The notes under the pieces: model-generated
What the model was told of the DNA's origin: nothing
The model's input: only the letters and a program-made list of their open reading frames with translations
Databases searched by the model: none
Position numbers and translations under genes: made by a program
Part shown: in pieces, positions 10,657 through 20,685 of the stretch
Numbering within the stretch: position 1 is the stretch's first letter
Layout: every line of letters begins with the position of its first letter
NCBI GenBank assembly: GCA_947474805.1
Contig: CANJKM010000002.1
Span: forward strand, 1-44,595
Length of the DNA: 44,595 nt
Direction of reading: 5' to 3'
DNA from: Caulobacterales bacterium
GTDB lineage: Bacteria > Pseudomonadota > Alphaproteobacteria > Caulobacterales > Caulobacteraceae

Positions 10657-11899
10657 GCGTGATCTCCAGTTTCCATCGGTGCAGCCGCCGCGCGGCGGCC
10701 ATCAGCTCGCCGTCGGTGGCGGCCAGGTTCGCCTCGGCCGCCAGGGCCGAGAATAGGGGTTCGTCCTTGCGCGACAGTCGGTCGAGCGCCGCGTCGATCT
10801 TGTCGGGAGCCGCCTCATAGGCGGGCAGGGCGGCCTTGGCGGCGATCCGGCGGATCAGGCCCGCGTAGCGCTCCCCCATCCGGGCGCGCCGCCCGGCCAG
10901 ACGGATCAGCACCGCCGAGTTCTCAACCAGGACCCGCTTGCCCAGCGCCAGGGCGCGGCCCGGCCGCAGCGCCGGTCCGAACCGTACGGCGGCGTGGGCG
11001 CCCATCAGCAGGGCCGCCGCCAGGGCGATCAAGGTGGCGCCGAGGAAGGGCGCGCCGAGCGCCGTCCGCAGCAGCGAGCGCGAACGGCTGAAGCCGTTCA
11101 GGGTGACGTCGAACACCACCGGCCCGCCGCCGTCCCGCAGCACCCGGATGATCTCGGCCCCGGCCCGCGCCGTGTGCAGCGAACGCAGGCCCCGGTTGTT
11201 CAGGAGGTCGGGGTCGGTGAGCACGAAGGTGCGGCGGTCCAGGGCCAACAGAACCGCCCGGTGGGCCTCGTCCTCGATCAGCGGCGCCGCGCCCGGCGGC
11301 GAGAGCGTCTGCAGCCGGTCGATCGAGCCGATCGTATAGGGCCCGCCAGCTTTGAACCTCCCCGCGAGGCCCGTCAGAGTCGGCGCGCCGGAGCCGCGCC
11401 GCCGCGTCACGGCCGGGGCCGTGGTGTCGGCCTGCGGGCCGGTCAGTTCCGCCACCGCCAGCGCGGCCCCCGCGGGCGAGACGAGGCCCATCCTGGCGAC
11501 CCAGCCCCGCCGCTCGGGAACGGGCGCGGTGGTCCATTTGGGCAGCACGACCAGGACGGGCCGCCCCGAGGCCCGAAGCCTGGCCAACGCCTTGTCGTCC
11601 AGCTCGCGCACCGGCGGCGTCAGGATCAGCAGGCCCGGCGCGCCGCTCGGGCGGTGCAGCTCGCCCCGGCTGACCAGCACGTCGCCGCCGGCCGTCTTGA
11701 TCAGCTGGGCGATCCCTGCGAACCCCACCGCCGAGCGCGACAGGGCGTGGGCGCCGCCGTCGCCGCCGTCACGCAGCTCGGGCGCATAGGCGGTCAGGGC
11801 TGTCAGGGCGACGAAGGCCGCCACCCCGATCCCCAGCATCAGGGCGACCGCGCGGGTCGTGAAGATCTGGCCCTTTTTGGGCGCGGCGGTGTCGCTCAC
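10643..11899 (-). CDS. DUF4350 domain-containing membrane protein
   Basis: GTG start (VSDTAAPKKGQIFTTRAVAL...) within the longer 569 aa ORF; LILTPPVRELDDKALARLRASGRPVLVVLPKW typical of DUF4350; position in the MoxR cluster. Confidence 0.8.
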
Positions 11900-12546
11900 G
11901 CGGCGCCGCTCCAGGCCTGGGGAAAGACGAAGGCCGAATAGGCCTGACGGCAGGCGGCCCAGCCCTCGGCGTCGACCGGCCGCCCGCCGAAGACGGCGCG
12001 CTCGACCACGGCGGCGAGCCCGGCGAACAGCGAGCGCGGCTGGGGCGGAACCGCGTCCAGCCGGGCGATATCGCGGCTGGTCAGGGAGGGGGTGATCAGA
12101 CCCGGCCTGCGCGTCTCCAGGTCCTCCACGCTCCGGAGCAGGAGCAGGTGCACGGCCTCGGCGAACTGACCCTCGGCGGCGAGGCGGTCGGCGTCCTCCA
12201 GCAGCGCCTCGGCCCGCTTCCGGGTCGGGCGCCAATCCTCGGCGGCCTTCAGGTTCAAGCCCTGGCTCCGGCCTTGCGCCCAGCGCGGCGACAGCATTTC
12301 GCGCGCCAGCAGGACCAGGATCGACAGCATGCCGAGGCCAAGCGCGCCCCACAGCAGATAGGGGATGGCCGGCGCGATCGGTTTGAGGAACTGGGCCAGC
12401 GCCTGGAGCAAATCGATCAGCCAGGACGGCGGCGGCTGGGGCGGCGGGATCTGCCCGAACTCGAACTGGATCGACCGGTCCGCTAGCACACGCGCGTGTG
12501 CGGCCCCGATCGCGTCCGAAGCCGGGCCTGCGCCCCGATCCTGCAT
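11896..12546 (-). CDS. DUF4129 domain-containing membrane protein
   Basis: Single TM followed by AEDWRPTRKRAEALLEDADRLAAEGQFAEAVHLLLLRSVEDLE; ends in 4-nt overlap with DUF4350 gene. ATG start at 12546 preferred. Confidence 0.82.
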   Translation of the reverse strand: MQDRGAGPASDAIGAAHARVLADRSIQFEFGQIPPPQPPPSWLIDLLQALAQFLKPIAPAIPYLLWGALGLGMLSILVLLAREMLSPRWAQGRSQGLNLKAAEDWRPTRKRAEALLEDADRLAAEGQFAEAVHLLLLRSVEDLETRRPGLITPSLTSRDIARLDAVPPQPRSLFAGLAAVVERAVFGGRPVDAEGWAACRQAYSAFVFPQAWSGAA

Positions 12547-12622
12547 AGTCGCCCCTGAGTTGAATGCCGCCCGGCTACACCAGAGCAGCAATCAGCGCCG
12601 ATATAAAGCTCGGCTAAGGCCT

Positions 12623-14011
12623 CTAGGCGAACAGGGGGACGGGGCCGCGTCCGCCGCCGTTCCAGGTTGACCAGTTGGGGAAGACATAGCCCATATCGGC
12701 CGCGGCGACGCCGTGCCACTGTGCGACGGCCCCGACATATTCCTCGATCGAGATGGTCGGCAGCCAGCGGCCGTCGGTGTTGATGTCGTCGGGCCCGCCG
12801 AGCACCGGGGTCGGATAGGCGCCGTGCACCGTCCGGTCGCGCAGGGCTCCGCCCAGGACCAGGTGATTTGAGCCCCAGGCGTGGTCGGTGCCCCGCTGAG
12901 CGTTGGCCCTATAGACCCGGCCGAAGTCGGACATGGTGAAGGCGGTGACGCTGTCGGCCAGGTTCATGGCCTTCATCGCCTGATAGAAGCCGGCGAGGGC
13001 CATGGCCAAGTCGGAATAGAGGGTGGCCTGGGTTCCGGTCGCGGTGTTGGCCGCGTCGACCTGGTTGTCGTGGGTGTCGTAGCCGCCCTGGGAGACGAAG
13101 AAGGTCTGGCGCGTGTGGCCGAGACCGACACGGTTGTCGATCATCCGCGCGACGCGGAGCAACTGCCGCGAGATGTCGCTGGTCAGGGCCGCGCCCGTCG
13201 TCGGGTTGACGAAGAATCGGTCCACGCCCGAGGTCGTTGATGAAATGATGGCGTTGGCCGTGACCGCTTGGTCGTAGGCGCTGTTGAGCCCTTGCGCCGT
13301 CAGGTTGGCGACCTGACCGTAGGCGGCGCCGTCCGCCATGACGGTAAGGGCCGCCTGGCGGGCGCGGGTGGCGGCGTCGGTCGCGGCGGCGTTGTAGCCC
13401 GAGCGCACGATCGAACCGCTCGACGGCAGGATCAGCGGCGAGGACCGGTCGCCGATCAAAGCCAGGTTGGAGCCGGCGATCGAAATCAGCGGCGGCAGCG
13501 CCGTGGTCGAGCCCAGCTTGTCGGCCATCCGGCCCATGAAGCCGTCGATGCTGACGTCGCGAACCCGCACGCCCTGCCAGTGGGCCTGCTGGTCGGAGTG
13601 GGACATCAGGTTCAAGGGGCGCAGATCTTCGCGCTGCTGGTAGAGGGTCTTGGTCAGGGGCTGGAACAGCGAGCCGGCGTTCAGGACGACATTCAAAGAG
13701 CCCTCGTCCCAGGCCGCCTGCAGCGGCGTGAAGCTGGGGTGCAGGCCGAAGGCGGTTCCGCTCAGGGGCATTAGCGCCGATTGCTGCAGCGCCAGCGAGG
13801 CCCCGCGCGCCGAAGCATACTGGGCGTAACGGCCGTCGGTGGGGACCACCATGTTCCAGGCGTCGTTGCCGCCGAACAGGAAGACCCCGACCATGGCGCG
13901 GAACGGGGTGGCGACCTGGGCGACCGAGGCCGAGCGGCCGAGCTGGCTGAAGGCGGCCAGCGCGCCGGCGCCGGCGATCAGGCGGGAAAATTCGCGGCGG
14001 GAGATGGCCAT
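12623..14011 (-). CDS. DUF1501 domain-containing protein, Tat signal
   Basis: MAISRREFSRLIAGAGALAAF Tat-like motif; GVFLFGGNDAWNMVVP; DFGRVYRANAQRGTDHAWGSNHLVLGG. Confidence 0.92.
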   Translation of the reverse strand: MAISRREFSRLIAGAGALAAFSQLGRSASVAQVATPFRAMVGVFLFGGNDAWNMVVPTDGRYAQYASARGASLALQQSALMPLSGTAFGLHPSFTPLQAAWDEGSLNVVLNAGSLFQPLTKTLYQQREDLRPLNLMSHSDQQAHWQGVRVRDVSIDGFMGRMADKLGSTTALPPLISIAGSNLALIGDRSSPLILPSSGSIVRSGYNAAATDAATRARQAALTVMADGAAYGQVANLTAQGLNSAYDQAVTANAIISSTTSGVDRFFVNPTTGAALTSDISRQLLRVARMIDNRVGLGHTRQTFFVSQGGYDTHDNQVDAANTATGTQATLYSDLAMALAGFYQAMKAMNLADSVTAFTMSDFGRVYRANAQRGTDHAWGSNHLVLGGALRDRTVHGAYPTPVLGGPDDINTDGRWLPTISIEEYVGAVAQWHGVAAADMGYVFPNWSTWNGGGRGPVPLFA

Positions 14012-14021
14012 GTCTCTGCTC

Positions 14022-15719
14022 CTACCGGTCGACTTGGAATTGCGGCGAGGTGGCGGCGATATAGAGCGCGACCTGCGCCCGCCGCCGCGCCTGGATCGAG
14101 GCGTTGGTGTTTGTAATGGCCGCCATTGCAGCCTTGATCGCGGCGCTTTGGGCCGATGTCATCCCGCCGGCCAGCATCAGGGTGTCGATCCGGTTCACGA
14201 CCGCGTCGGGATCGTTTCCGATCGCCTCCCAACTGGTCCAGTCGACCTGGGTGCCGGTGGCCTGAACGATGGCGGGGGCGTTGTATTCCGCGCGACTGGC
14301 CTGATCGCCGCTGATCGTCCAGTCATAGAGGACGTTGTGGCGCGCCATGACGGTGGCTGTCGTTATCAACTTGGACGGGCCGCTCTCTAGCCCATTGCCT
14401 TGCGGCAGAGGATAGTCGGGCGGGTAGTAGTTGAACACCGAGGGCGACTGGAAAATCGCCTGGCCCAGGGTGGCGTCGCGCACCGTATAGACATAGCCGT
14501 CGGTCTTCTGCGGGATCAGCCGGCCCATGCTGGTCAGGAGCAGGATCGGCTCCTTAACCTTGCCGAAGTCGCCGGTCTTGCTTCCACCGCGCGCCTCCCC
14601 ATCCATCAGCACCGCGCGGACGGTCGCCCGCATGTCGCCGCGCACGCCTGTCGAGGCCCCGGAAAAGGCCAGCGCCACCCGCTCGACATAGGCCGGGCTG
14701 GGGTTGGAGGTGACCAGCTGTTTGATCAGCGCCTTGGCGACGTAGGGCGGGGTGTTGGCGTGGCTGAAGACGGCGTCGATAACCGCGTCGACGCTAGCCT
14801 CCTGCGTGGCGTTGGCCGGTACGGTGCGGCCCAGGAAGGTCTTGGCGCCGGTGTCGTAGCGTGCGGCCACCGGGATCATCGGCCGGGTGTAATCGAGCGC
14901 GTTTCCGTCGGTGATCGGGGCAGTTCCTATACGGGCGTAGGTCCAGCCGGTCAGGGCGCGCGCCACCTCCTTCACGTCTGTCGAGGTGTAGGTGGCGATG
15001 GGCGCGCCCGAGGCGTCACGCTTCAGCGTCCCGTCCATGTTCATCTGGTTCACGCCCAGCGAGAACAGCTGCATCATTTCGCGGGCGTAGTTCTCGTTCG
15101 GGGCCGTGCGGTTGCTATCGGCCATATTCAGATAGCCGCCCATGAAGGGGTTGAGCGTCACCGACTTCAGGATGGTGCGGTAGTTGCCGAAAGCATTGTC
15201 GAGGAAGATCTGGTTGAAGGCCGCGGCCCCGGCGCCCGTCCGGATGGTGTTCCCGGAGGCGACGATGGTCTCGCCCAGCGCGAGCGCGACGCGCTGACGC
15301 AGCTGGTCGGGGGCGTTGATGGCGTTGGCGTAGAAGCGCATCGCCGGATAGGTGACGGTGAAATAGGCGCGGTTGCAGTCGTTGGCGTCGGCCCCGGTGC
15401 GGCCGGTGCAGAAGTTGCGCGGGACCGACAGCCCGAGGAGATCCTTATAAGACGAGGCGACAGGCGCATCGAACTGGGACTGGAGCCAGCTTTCAGGCCC
15501 TGCTGAGACAATCGCGTCAACCGTCGCCTGGGTCGGGCCGAAGGTGGCCTGCTGGGCCAGACGGACGGCGTCATTGGTGGCGGGACCGGCGGTGGCCGCG
15601 ATCGTGGTGCGGATCATCCCATCCGGCTGAGACAGGTCGGCCACCAATGCGGCGCCGCAGGCGATCGTCGCGGCGGCGGCGCAGGCGCCGATGATTGCTC
15701 CGGGTGAAACCGAGGCCAT
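14022..15719 (-). CDS. DUF1800 domain-containing protein
   Basis: RLAQQATFGPTQATVDAI, NENYAREMMQLFSLGVNQMN, ALTGWTYARIG; paired with DUF1501 (10 bp gap). Confidence 0.92.
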   Translation of the reverse strand: MASVSPGAIIGACAAAATIACGAALVADLSQPDGMIRTTIAATAGPATNDAVRLAQQATFGPTQATVDAIVSAGPESWLQSQFDAPVASSYKDLLGLSVPRNFCTGRTGADANDCNRAYFTVTYPAMRFYANAINAPDQLRQRVALALGETIVASGNTIRTGAGAAAFNQIFLDNAFGNYRTILKSVTLNPFMGGYLNMADSNRTAPNENYAREMMQLFSLGVNQMNMDGTLKRDASGAPIATYTSTDVKEVARALTGWTYARIGTAPITDGNALDYTRPMIPVAARYDTGAKTFLGRTVPANATQEASVDAVIDAVFSHANTPPYVAKALIKQLVTSNPSPAYVERVALAFSGASTGVRGDMRATVRAVLMDGEARGGSKTGDFGKVKEPILLLTSMGRLIPQKTDGYVYTVRDATLGQAIFQSPSVFNYYPPDYPLPQGNGLESGPSKLITTATVMARHNVLYDWTISGDQASRAEYNAPAIVQATGTQVDWTSWEAIGNDPDAVVNRIDTLMLAGGMTSAQSAAIKAAMAAITNTNASIQARRRAQVALYIAATSPQFQVDR

Positions 15720-15865
15720 TCAGTCCACTCCTCGTCGCGGCCGATTCAGCCCAACTGTGTCTGGACTGTAACCTGAGATCCTTAAGCGTTGCCACACGGT
15801 ATGGTCGCGTCGCCCGGCAATAACGTCGCACCATAAACCTTTGACGAGAGTATATCGGCCGAAAG

Positions 15866-16858
15866 TCAGGCGCGGGCGCGGGGCTCGAAGGCGATTTCCG
15901 TCACGCGGCGCTTGCCGCCGCTTCGGCCGAGCTGGACGAAGACATCCACCACCCCCCGCACATAGTCGATGATCTCGGCCCGGCCGAGGTTTGCGCCCGC
16001 CTGCAGCACCATCAAGGCCAGCTGGTCGAGCGCCCCGCGCGGGCTGTCGGCGTGGATGGTGGTGATCGAGCCCGGGTGGCCGGTGTTGACCGCCCGCAGG
16101 AAGCTGTAGGCCTCCGCCCCGCGCAGTTCGCCCATGATGATCCGGTCCGGCCGCATCCGCAGGCAAGCCTGCAGCAAATCCTCGGCGCCGACCTGAGCCT
16201 CGCCCTGGCCGCCGCGCACGGCGACCAGGCCCACGGCGTTGGGATGGTCGAGTAGAATCTCCGGCGTGTCCTCGATCAGGATCAGCCGTTCTTCGGCCGG
16301 AACCTCCTTCAGGAGGGCGTTGAGGAAGGTGGTCTTTCCGCTGGCGGTCCCGCCCGAGACGATGACGTTCTTGCGCCCCTTCACGGCGGCGGAGAGAAAC
16401 CCCGCGATGTCGTTCGCCGCCAGCAGGGCCTCCAGCCGCGCGTCCAGCGCGTCGGTCTCCTGCAGTCCGCCCCGCCGAGCCTGATCAAAGGCGCCGGCGC
16501 GGGCGTAGTCAGCCAGGGTCAGGTCGGCGACCGCCTGTTTGCGGAAGGCGAGCGCCAGCGGGCCGCGTGTCGCCGGCGGGGCCACGATCTGCACCCGCGC
16601 CCCGTCGGGCAGGCTGGCCGAGAGCAGGGGGTGTTCGCGGCTGATCCCCTGGTGGGCGGCGCTGGCGATCTGGCGCGCCAGCCGCATCAGCCCGGTCGCA
16701 TCGAGCTCGGGCGCCGCGTGGCGCTCAAGTCCGCCGCCGATGGTCTCGACCCAGACCTCGCCCGCCTTGTTTACGAAGACGTCCGTGACATCGGGCCGCG
16801 ACAGGAAGGCCGCGAACGGGGCCAGATAGGCGTCCAGATACGCGCCGCCCGGCTTCAT
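15866..16858 (-). CDS. virB11: T4SS ATPase VirB11
   Basis: IVSGGTASGKTTFLNALLKEVP Walker A, LILIEDTPEI, RMRPDRIIMGELRGAEAYSFLRAVNTGHPGSITTIHAD. ATG start overlaps virB10 stop. Confidence 0.95.
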   Translation of the reverse strand: MKPGGAYLDAYLAPFAAFLSRPDVTDVFVNKAGEVWVETIGGGLERHAAPELDATGLMRLARQIASAAHQGISREHPLLSASLPDGARVQIVAPPATRGPLALAFRKQAVADLTLADYARAGAFDQARRGGLQETDALDARLEALLAANDIAGFLSAAVKGRKNVIVSGGTASGKTTFLNALLKEVPAEERLILIEDTPEILLDHPNAVGLVAVRGGQGEAQVGAEDLLQACLRMRPDRIIMGELRGAEAYSFLRAVNTGHPGSITTIHADSPRGALDQLALMVLQAGANLGRAEIIDYVRGVVDVFVQLGRSGGKRRVTEIAFEPRARA

Positions 16859-18048
16859 TTGAGTTTGGCCACGCCCGAGAAGTCGAGGTCGCGGGCGACG
16901 AAGATCCGAACCGGCGCGCCCTGCGGGGTCTTGATGGTCGGGGGGATGCCGCCGTCCTTCGACAGGGCTTCGGACGCGACGTTGGAGGCGGCGGTCGGCG
17001 AGCCGATATAGATCTGGTCGCCGTCGCGGCCGCTGTTGACCAGGGCCTGCAGCCCCACGTTCAGCACCGACAGCAGGATCGAGCCGCCGAAGCGCTGAAA
17101 GAAGCGGCGGTCGACATCGCCGCCCATGCCGCCTCTGCCGAGCGCGTCGGTGCCGGGCGAGCCGATCTGCACCGAGACGCCATCGGGCCGGATCACCCGG
17201 GTCCAGATCACGAAGACGCGCGACGCGCCCATGGCGACGCCGGACTTGTATTGGCCGATCAGCCGGCTGCCGCGCGGGATCAGCACCGTCTTGCCGTCGA
17301 AGCTCATCACGTCGCGGCTGACCACGGCGCGGGTGAAGCCGGGCAGATCCGAATTGATCGCTGTCTCCAGCACCGCCGGGATGACCGCGCCCTGCGGCAC
17401 CAGGGTGTCGAGGTTGCGCAAGGTGGTGGCGCGGGCCTGGTCGACGTCGCCTTGGGCGACGCGGTCGGCGAACCGCTCCTCGGCGCTCAGCGCCGTGGCT
17501 TCCGCGGCGCCGCCTTCGGCCGGCTTGGCGGCGGCGGCCGGGATCAGGGCGGGATTGGGGATGCCGAGCGCGGCCGTGGTGGGGCTGCCGAAATCGACCA
17601 CGAGGGCGGGCGCGCGGCGCCGCGCCAGCGGATCGCGCAGGTCGAGCGCCGCCGAGGCCTGGGCCGGCGGGCCGGGCGACAGGGGCGCCATGGTCAGGGG
17701 CGCGGCGTTGGAGGTGGTGAACTGCGGCGCGGGAATGTTGAACAGGGGCCCGCTCTGACGGTCGGCCGAGGCGGGCAGCTCCAGCGGAGCCGGAGCGTTG
17801 GACGCGCCGAAGGCGGGCGCGGTGTTGGAGGCGGTCTCGAACCTGGTGGCGCTCTGGCGCGCCGTGCGATTGGCCGACAGCCAGGCATACAGGCCCACGC
17901 CCGCCAGCACGAACAGGCCGATGATCATGGCGGTGGGCAGGCTCCGTCCGGGCCGGCCCACCGTCGGCCGGGCCATCAGGTCGTCGACGATCAGATCGTC
18001 GGAGATATGCGCGGGGTCGAGCCGCGGGTCCTCGCCCACGGCGCTCAT
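16855..18048 (-). CDS. virB10: T4SS protein VirB10 (TrbI-like)
   Basis: Single N-terminal TM, Pro-rich linker, LIPRGSRLIGQYKSGVAMGASRVFVIWTRVIRPDGVSV core. Confidence 0.94.
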   Translation of the reverse strand: MSAVGEDPRLDPAHISDDLIVDDLMARPTVGRPGRSLPTAMIIGLFVLAGVGLYAWLSANRTARQSATRFETASNTAPAFGASNAPAPLELPASADRQSGPLFNIPAPQFTTSNAAPLTMAPLSPGPPAQASAALDLRDPLARRRAPALVVDFGSPTTAALGIPNPALIPAAAAKPAEGGAAEATALSAEERFADRVAQGDVDQARATTLRNLDTLVPQGAVIPAVLETAINSDLPGFTRAVVSRDVMSFDGKTVLIPRGSRLIGQYKSGVAMGASRVFVIWTRVIRPDGVSVQIGSPGTDALGRGGMGGDVDRRFFQRFGGSILLSVLNVGLQALVNSGRDGDQIYIGSPTAASNVASEALSKDGGIPPTIKTPQGAPVRIFVARDLDFSGVAKLK

Positions 18049-18782
18049 CGCTGGGCGCTCCCCACGACGTAGCCGGCGTTGACCACGCTGGCGGTGTCCT
18101 TCCCATTGCGCAGCACGAAGCGCGGCGCGAGCTGGTCGACCACCATATATTTGCCCCGCACCGCGTAGTTCACCAAGCTCTCGGAGCCGTCGGGCCCGAT
18201 CGCGAAGATCCCCGGGATGGCCGAGGTGGTGGGCCAGGAGAAATAGGTCGACTTGCCGTCGTCGAACACCCGCTCGGGGGCCGAGGCCTTCGAACCCGAG
18301 ACGTTATAGGCGAAGTTCCAGTTCTCGGCCGGGATGACCTCGGGCGGGGCGGGCGGGGCGATGTCGATCACCGTAACCGGGCCTTCCTGCGGATAGTGGA
18401 AGCGGACCACATAGGCGAGTTCGGCCTGCCGCAGCTTGTCGGGCGCCACCACCAGTTCGAAGGCGTAGCGGCGCTTATCGGTCACCACCGTCATATTGGT
18501 CGTGGCCGAACGGTCGATGGGCTTCAGGAACAGCAGGTTCGCCTTCTTGTTCGGCGTCACCTGCCAGCCGAGAGCGTCGCCGATCGAGACATTCTCGATC
18601 CGCTCGTCCTGGGCGAACTCCAGCATGGTCTGGTAGCCGAAAAAGCCGTTCAGCCGCACCACCTGATCGGGGTCGTAGTCGATGAAGCGGATACGCGGAT
18701 CGGTCAGGCCGGGCGTCGGGGTGTCGATGGCCGCCGCGGGGCTGGCGAGGGCGAGCAGCAGCAGAAGCAAAAGACGTTTCAT
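18045..18782 (-). CDS. virB9: T4SS protein VirB9
   Basis: Signal peptide; ENVSIGDALGWQVTPNKKANLLFLKPIDRSATTNMTVVTDKRRYAFEL typical of VirB9/CagX; no cysteine in the protein. Confidence 0.94.
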   Translation of the reverse strand: MKRLLLLLLLALASPAAAIDTPTPGLTDPRIRFIDYDPDQVVRLNGFFGYQTMLEFAQDERIENVSIGDALGWQVTPNKKANLLFLKPIDRSATTNMTVVTDKRRYAFELVVAPDKLRQAELAYVVRFHYPQEGPVTVIDIAPPAPPEVIPAENWNFAYNVSGSKASAPERVFDDGKSTYFSWPTTSAIPGIFAIGPDGSESLVNYAVRGKYMVVDQLAPRFVLRNGKDTASVVNAGYVVGSAQR

Positions 18783-18784
18783 GA

Positions 18785-19492
18785 TCAGCCTCCGACCCGG
18801 GCGGGCAGGGCGCCGGCGGTCTCGGCGTCGCGGCGATAGCGCGTCACCTGGAAGCCGAGCGGGTTGATGAACCGGTCCTCCATCCGCAGCGGGGCGTTGG
18901 AATAGCGATAAGCGATGACGGCGCTATAGGGCTGGACCGCCCCGGAGGCGGCGCCGCCGTCGCGCCGCTCGGCGTCGAACCGGACCAGGGCCTGGCCGGG
19001 CCCGATGATCGAGACGCTCTTGATCGTCGTCTGCACCACCGTGGTCGGCGGATAGAGCTTGATCGGACTCGAAGGATTGCTCGCCGCCATCTCACGCAGA
19101 TAGCGGTCCTTGGCCTCGCCAGCCGACCACAGCTGAACCTTCTTGTAGTTCTGGCGTAGGTCGGCGGTGTCGAAGCTCTCGCGGGCCAGGACGTACTGGA
19201 CCAGGAAGGACTGGGCCACCGCCTGGTCCTGGCTGAGGGCGCCGGGCTTCAGCCCCTGGGCGGTCTGGACATAGCCGGTCTGGCGGTCGACCACGATGGT
19301 GTAGGGCTCGACCGTCTTCAGCGGCATCAAGACCACCAGAGCGATCGCCTCCAGCGCCGCCACCCCGGCGGCGGCGCCCGCGATGATCCAGGCGGTGCGG
19401 CGCGAAGCCCGCAGCGATCCGTGTACATCGGCGGCCCAGCTGGCGGCGTCGGCGAAATAGGCCTCGCGCTTGGGGCTTATCGGTCGGTTCAT
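18785..19492 (-). CDS. virB8: T4SS protein VirB8
   Basis: N-terminal TM, KTVEPYTIVVDRQTGYV, ...YRYSNAPLRMEDRFINPLGFQVTRYRRD. Confidence 0.93.
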   Translation of the reverse strand: MNRPISPKREAYFADAASWAADVHGSLRASRRTAWIIAGAAAGVAALEAIALVVLMPLKTVEPYTIVVDRQTGYVQTAQGLKPGALSQDQAVAQSFLVQYVLARESFDTADLRQNYKKVQLWSAGEAKDRYLREMAASNPSSPIKLYPPTTVVQTTIKSVSIIGPGQALVRFDAERRDGGAASGAVQPYSAVIAYRYSNAPLRMEDRFINPLGFQVTRYRRDAETAGALPARVGG

Positions 19493-20685
19493 CGGTCACT
19501 CCGGACGGCGATGGCGGCGCCGAGGTCGGTTCGAGGGGGCGCGGCTCGGCTGCGGAAGCTGCGGCCGAGGGGGGTTATGGTCTCGCTGGCGCTGGCGCTC
19601 GTCGCGCCGCCGCTGTCGCCGCCGCTCGTGCGGCGCTCGATCGAGCGGACGACGGCGCCCGAGCGGGTGGTGTCGCGGCGGGCGGCGGCCATGGCGGCGG
19701 CGGCCACGGCTGCGGCGCGGGGCGGGGCCTCCATGACGGTCGCGGCGCCGCGTACGGCCTGGGTGTTGGCGGCGGTCTCGCCGGTCGGCGCGGGTTTCAG
19801 GCCCGGCAGCCGCACCCCCCAGCCGATGGCGGCCACTGCAATCCCGAGCGCCAGTAGCGCCCCGGCGAACACCAGAGACAGGATCAGCGCCGCGCTGGCC
19901 GAGGCCGCGTCGAACCGGCCCTCCTCGCGCGCGGCGGCGAGCGCCAGGAGGCTCGGCTCCATCATCACCAGCTCCAGAGCCAGGGTCAGGGCGGCGGCGA
20001 GCGGCACGAGCGCGATGGTCACGGCGGCCCGCAGCCAGCCCTCGACCAGGCCGCGCGTCGGCCGGAACAGCAGGAAGGCGGCGAACAGCGGCGCGAGGCC
20101 CAGAAGCAAAGTGAGCCCGATCCGCGCCGCGAGGCTGGCTCCGAACGTCGTCAGCAGCATCAGATAGGCGGCGCTGTTCAGCCCGAAGGCGGCGAAGCCC
20201 GGCCCGCCCTGCATGGTCGCGCTGTTGGCGCCGGCCCGCGCCGAGAGCGAGGTCGCCGAAAGCTGAAGCTGGTCGAAGGCGACCTGCAGGCCCTGATAGG
20301 GATCACCCCGGAACACCGATTGCTGCGGCTGCAGCGTGGTCAGGAGACTCCCCGCCACCGCGCCCGGCCCCTTGGCCAGCACGTCATAGACCACCGTCTG
20401 ATAGGCGCCCCAGCTCGTGGCCATCAGCACCACCAGCCCGATCTTCAGCGCAGAGACGGTCAGCTCGCCCACCCGCAGCGGCGAGCGACCCAGGACGAGC
20501 CGATAGCCGATGAAGGCCACATAAAGCGTCAGCAGGCCGAACAGAGCCTGAGAGACCACGCTCCCCGGCTGGGCCAGCGATCCATAGACCGCCTGGGCCG
20601 TGCCCTGCAGGTTGCAGTCGACCGTGAAGCCGAGGTTCTGAACCAGACCCAGGTCCGGATCGGGCGCCGGGCAGAGCGTTGCCAT
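19489..20685 (-). CDS. virB6: T4SS protein VirB6 (TrbL-like) with Ala/Arg/Ser-rich C-terminal tail
   Basis: Multiple TMs, LLLGLAPLFAAFLLFRPTRGLVEGWLRAAVTIALVP; between virB4 and virB8. Confidence 0.88.
   Translation of the reverse strand: MATLCPAPDPDLGLVQNLGFTVDCNLQGTAQAVYGSLAQPGSVVSQALFGLLTLYVAFIGYRLVLGRSPLRVGELTVSALKIGLVVLMATSWGAYQTVVYDVLAKGPGAVAGSLLTTLQPQQSVFRGDPYQGLQVAFDQLQLSATSLSARAGANSATMQGGPGFAAFGLNSAAYLMLLTTFGASLAARIGLTLLLGLAPLFAAFLLFRPTRGLVEGWLRAAVTIALVPLAAALTLALELVMMEPSLLALAAAREEGRFDAASASAALILSLVFAGALLALGIAVAAIGWGVRLPGLKPAPTGETAANTQAVRGAATVMEAPPRAAAVAAAAMAAARRDTTRSGAVVRSIERRTSGGDSGGATSASASETITPLGRSFRSRAAPPRTDLGAAIAVRSDR

Noticed and set aside
15866-18106. 746 aa ORF as a single fusion protein
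   Set aside because: The first ~400 codons are an out-of-frame shadow of virB10; VirB11 homology starts at the ATG at 16858, which overlaps the virB10 stop.
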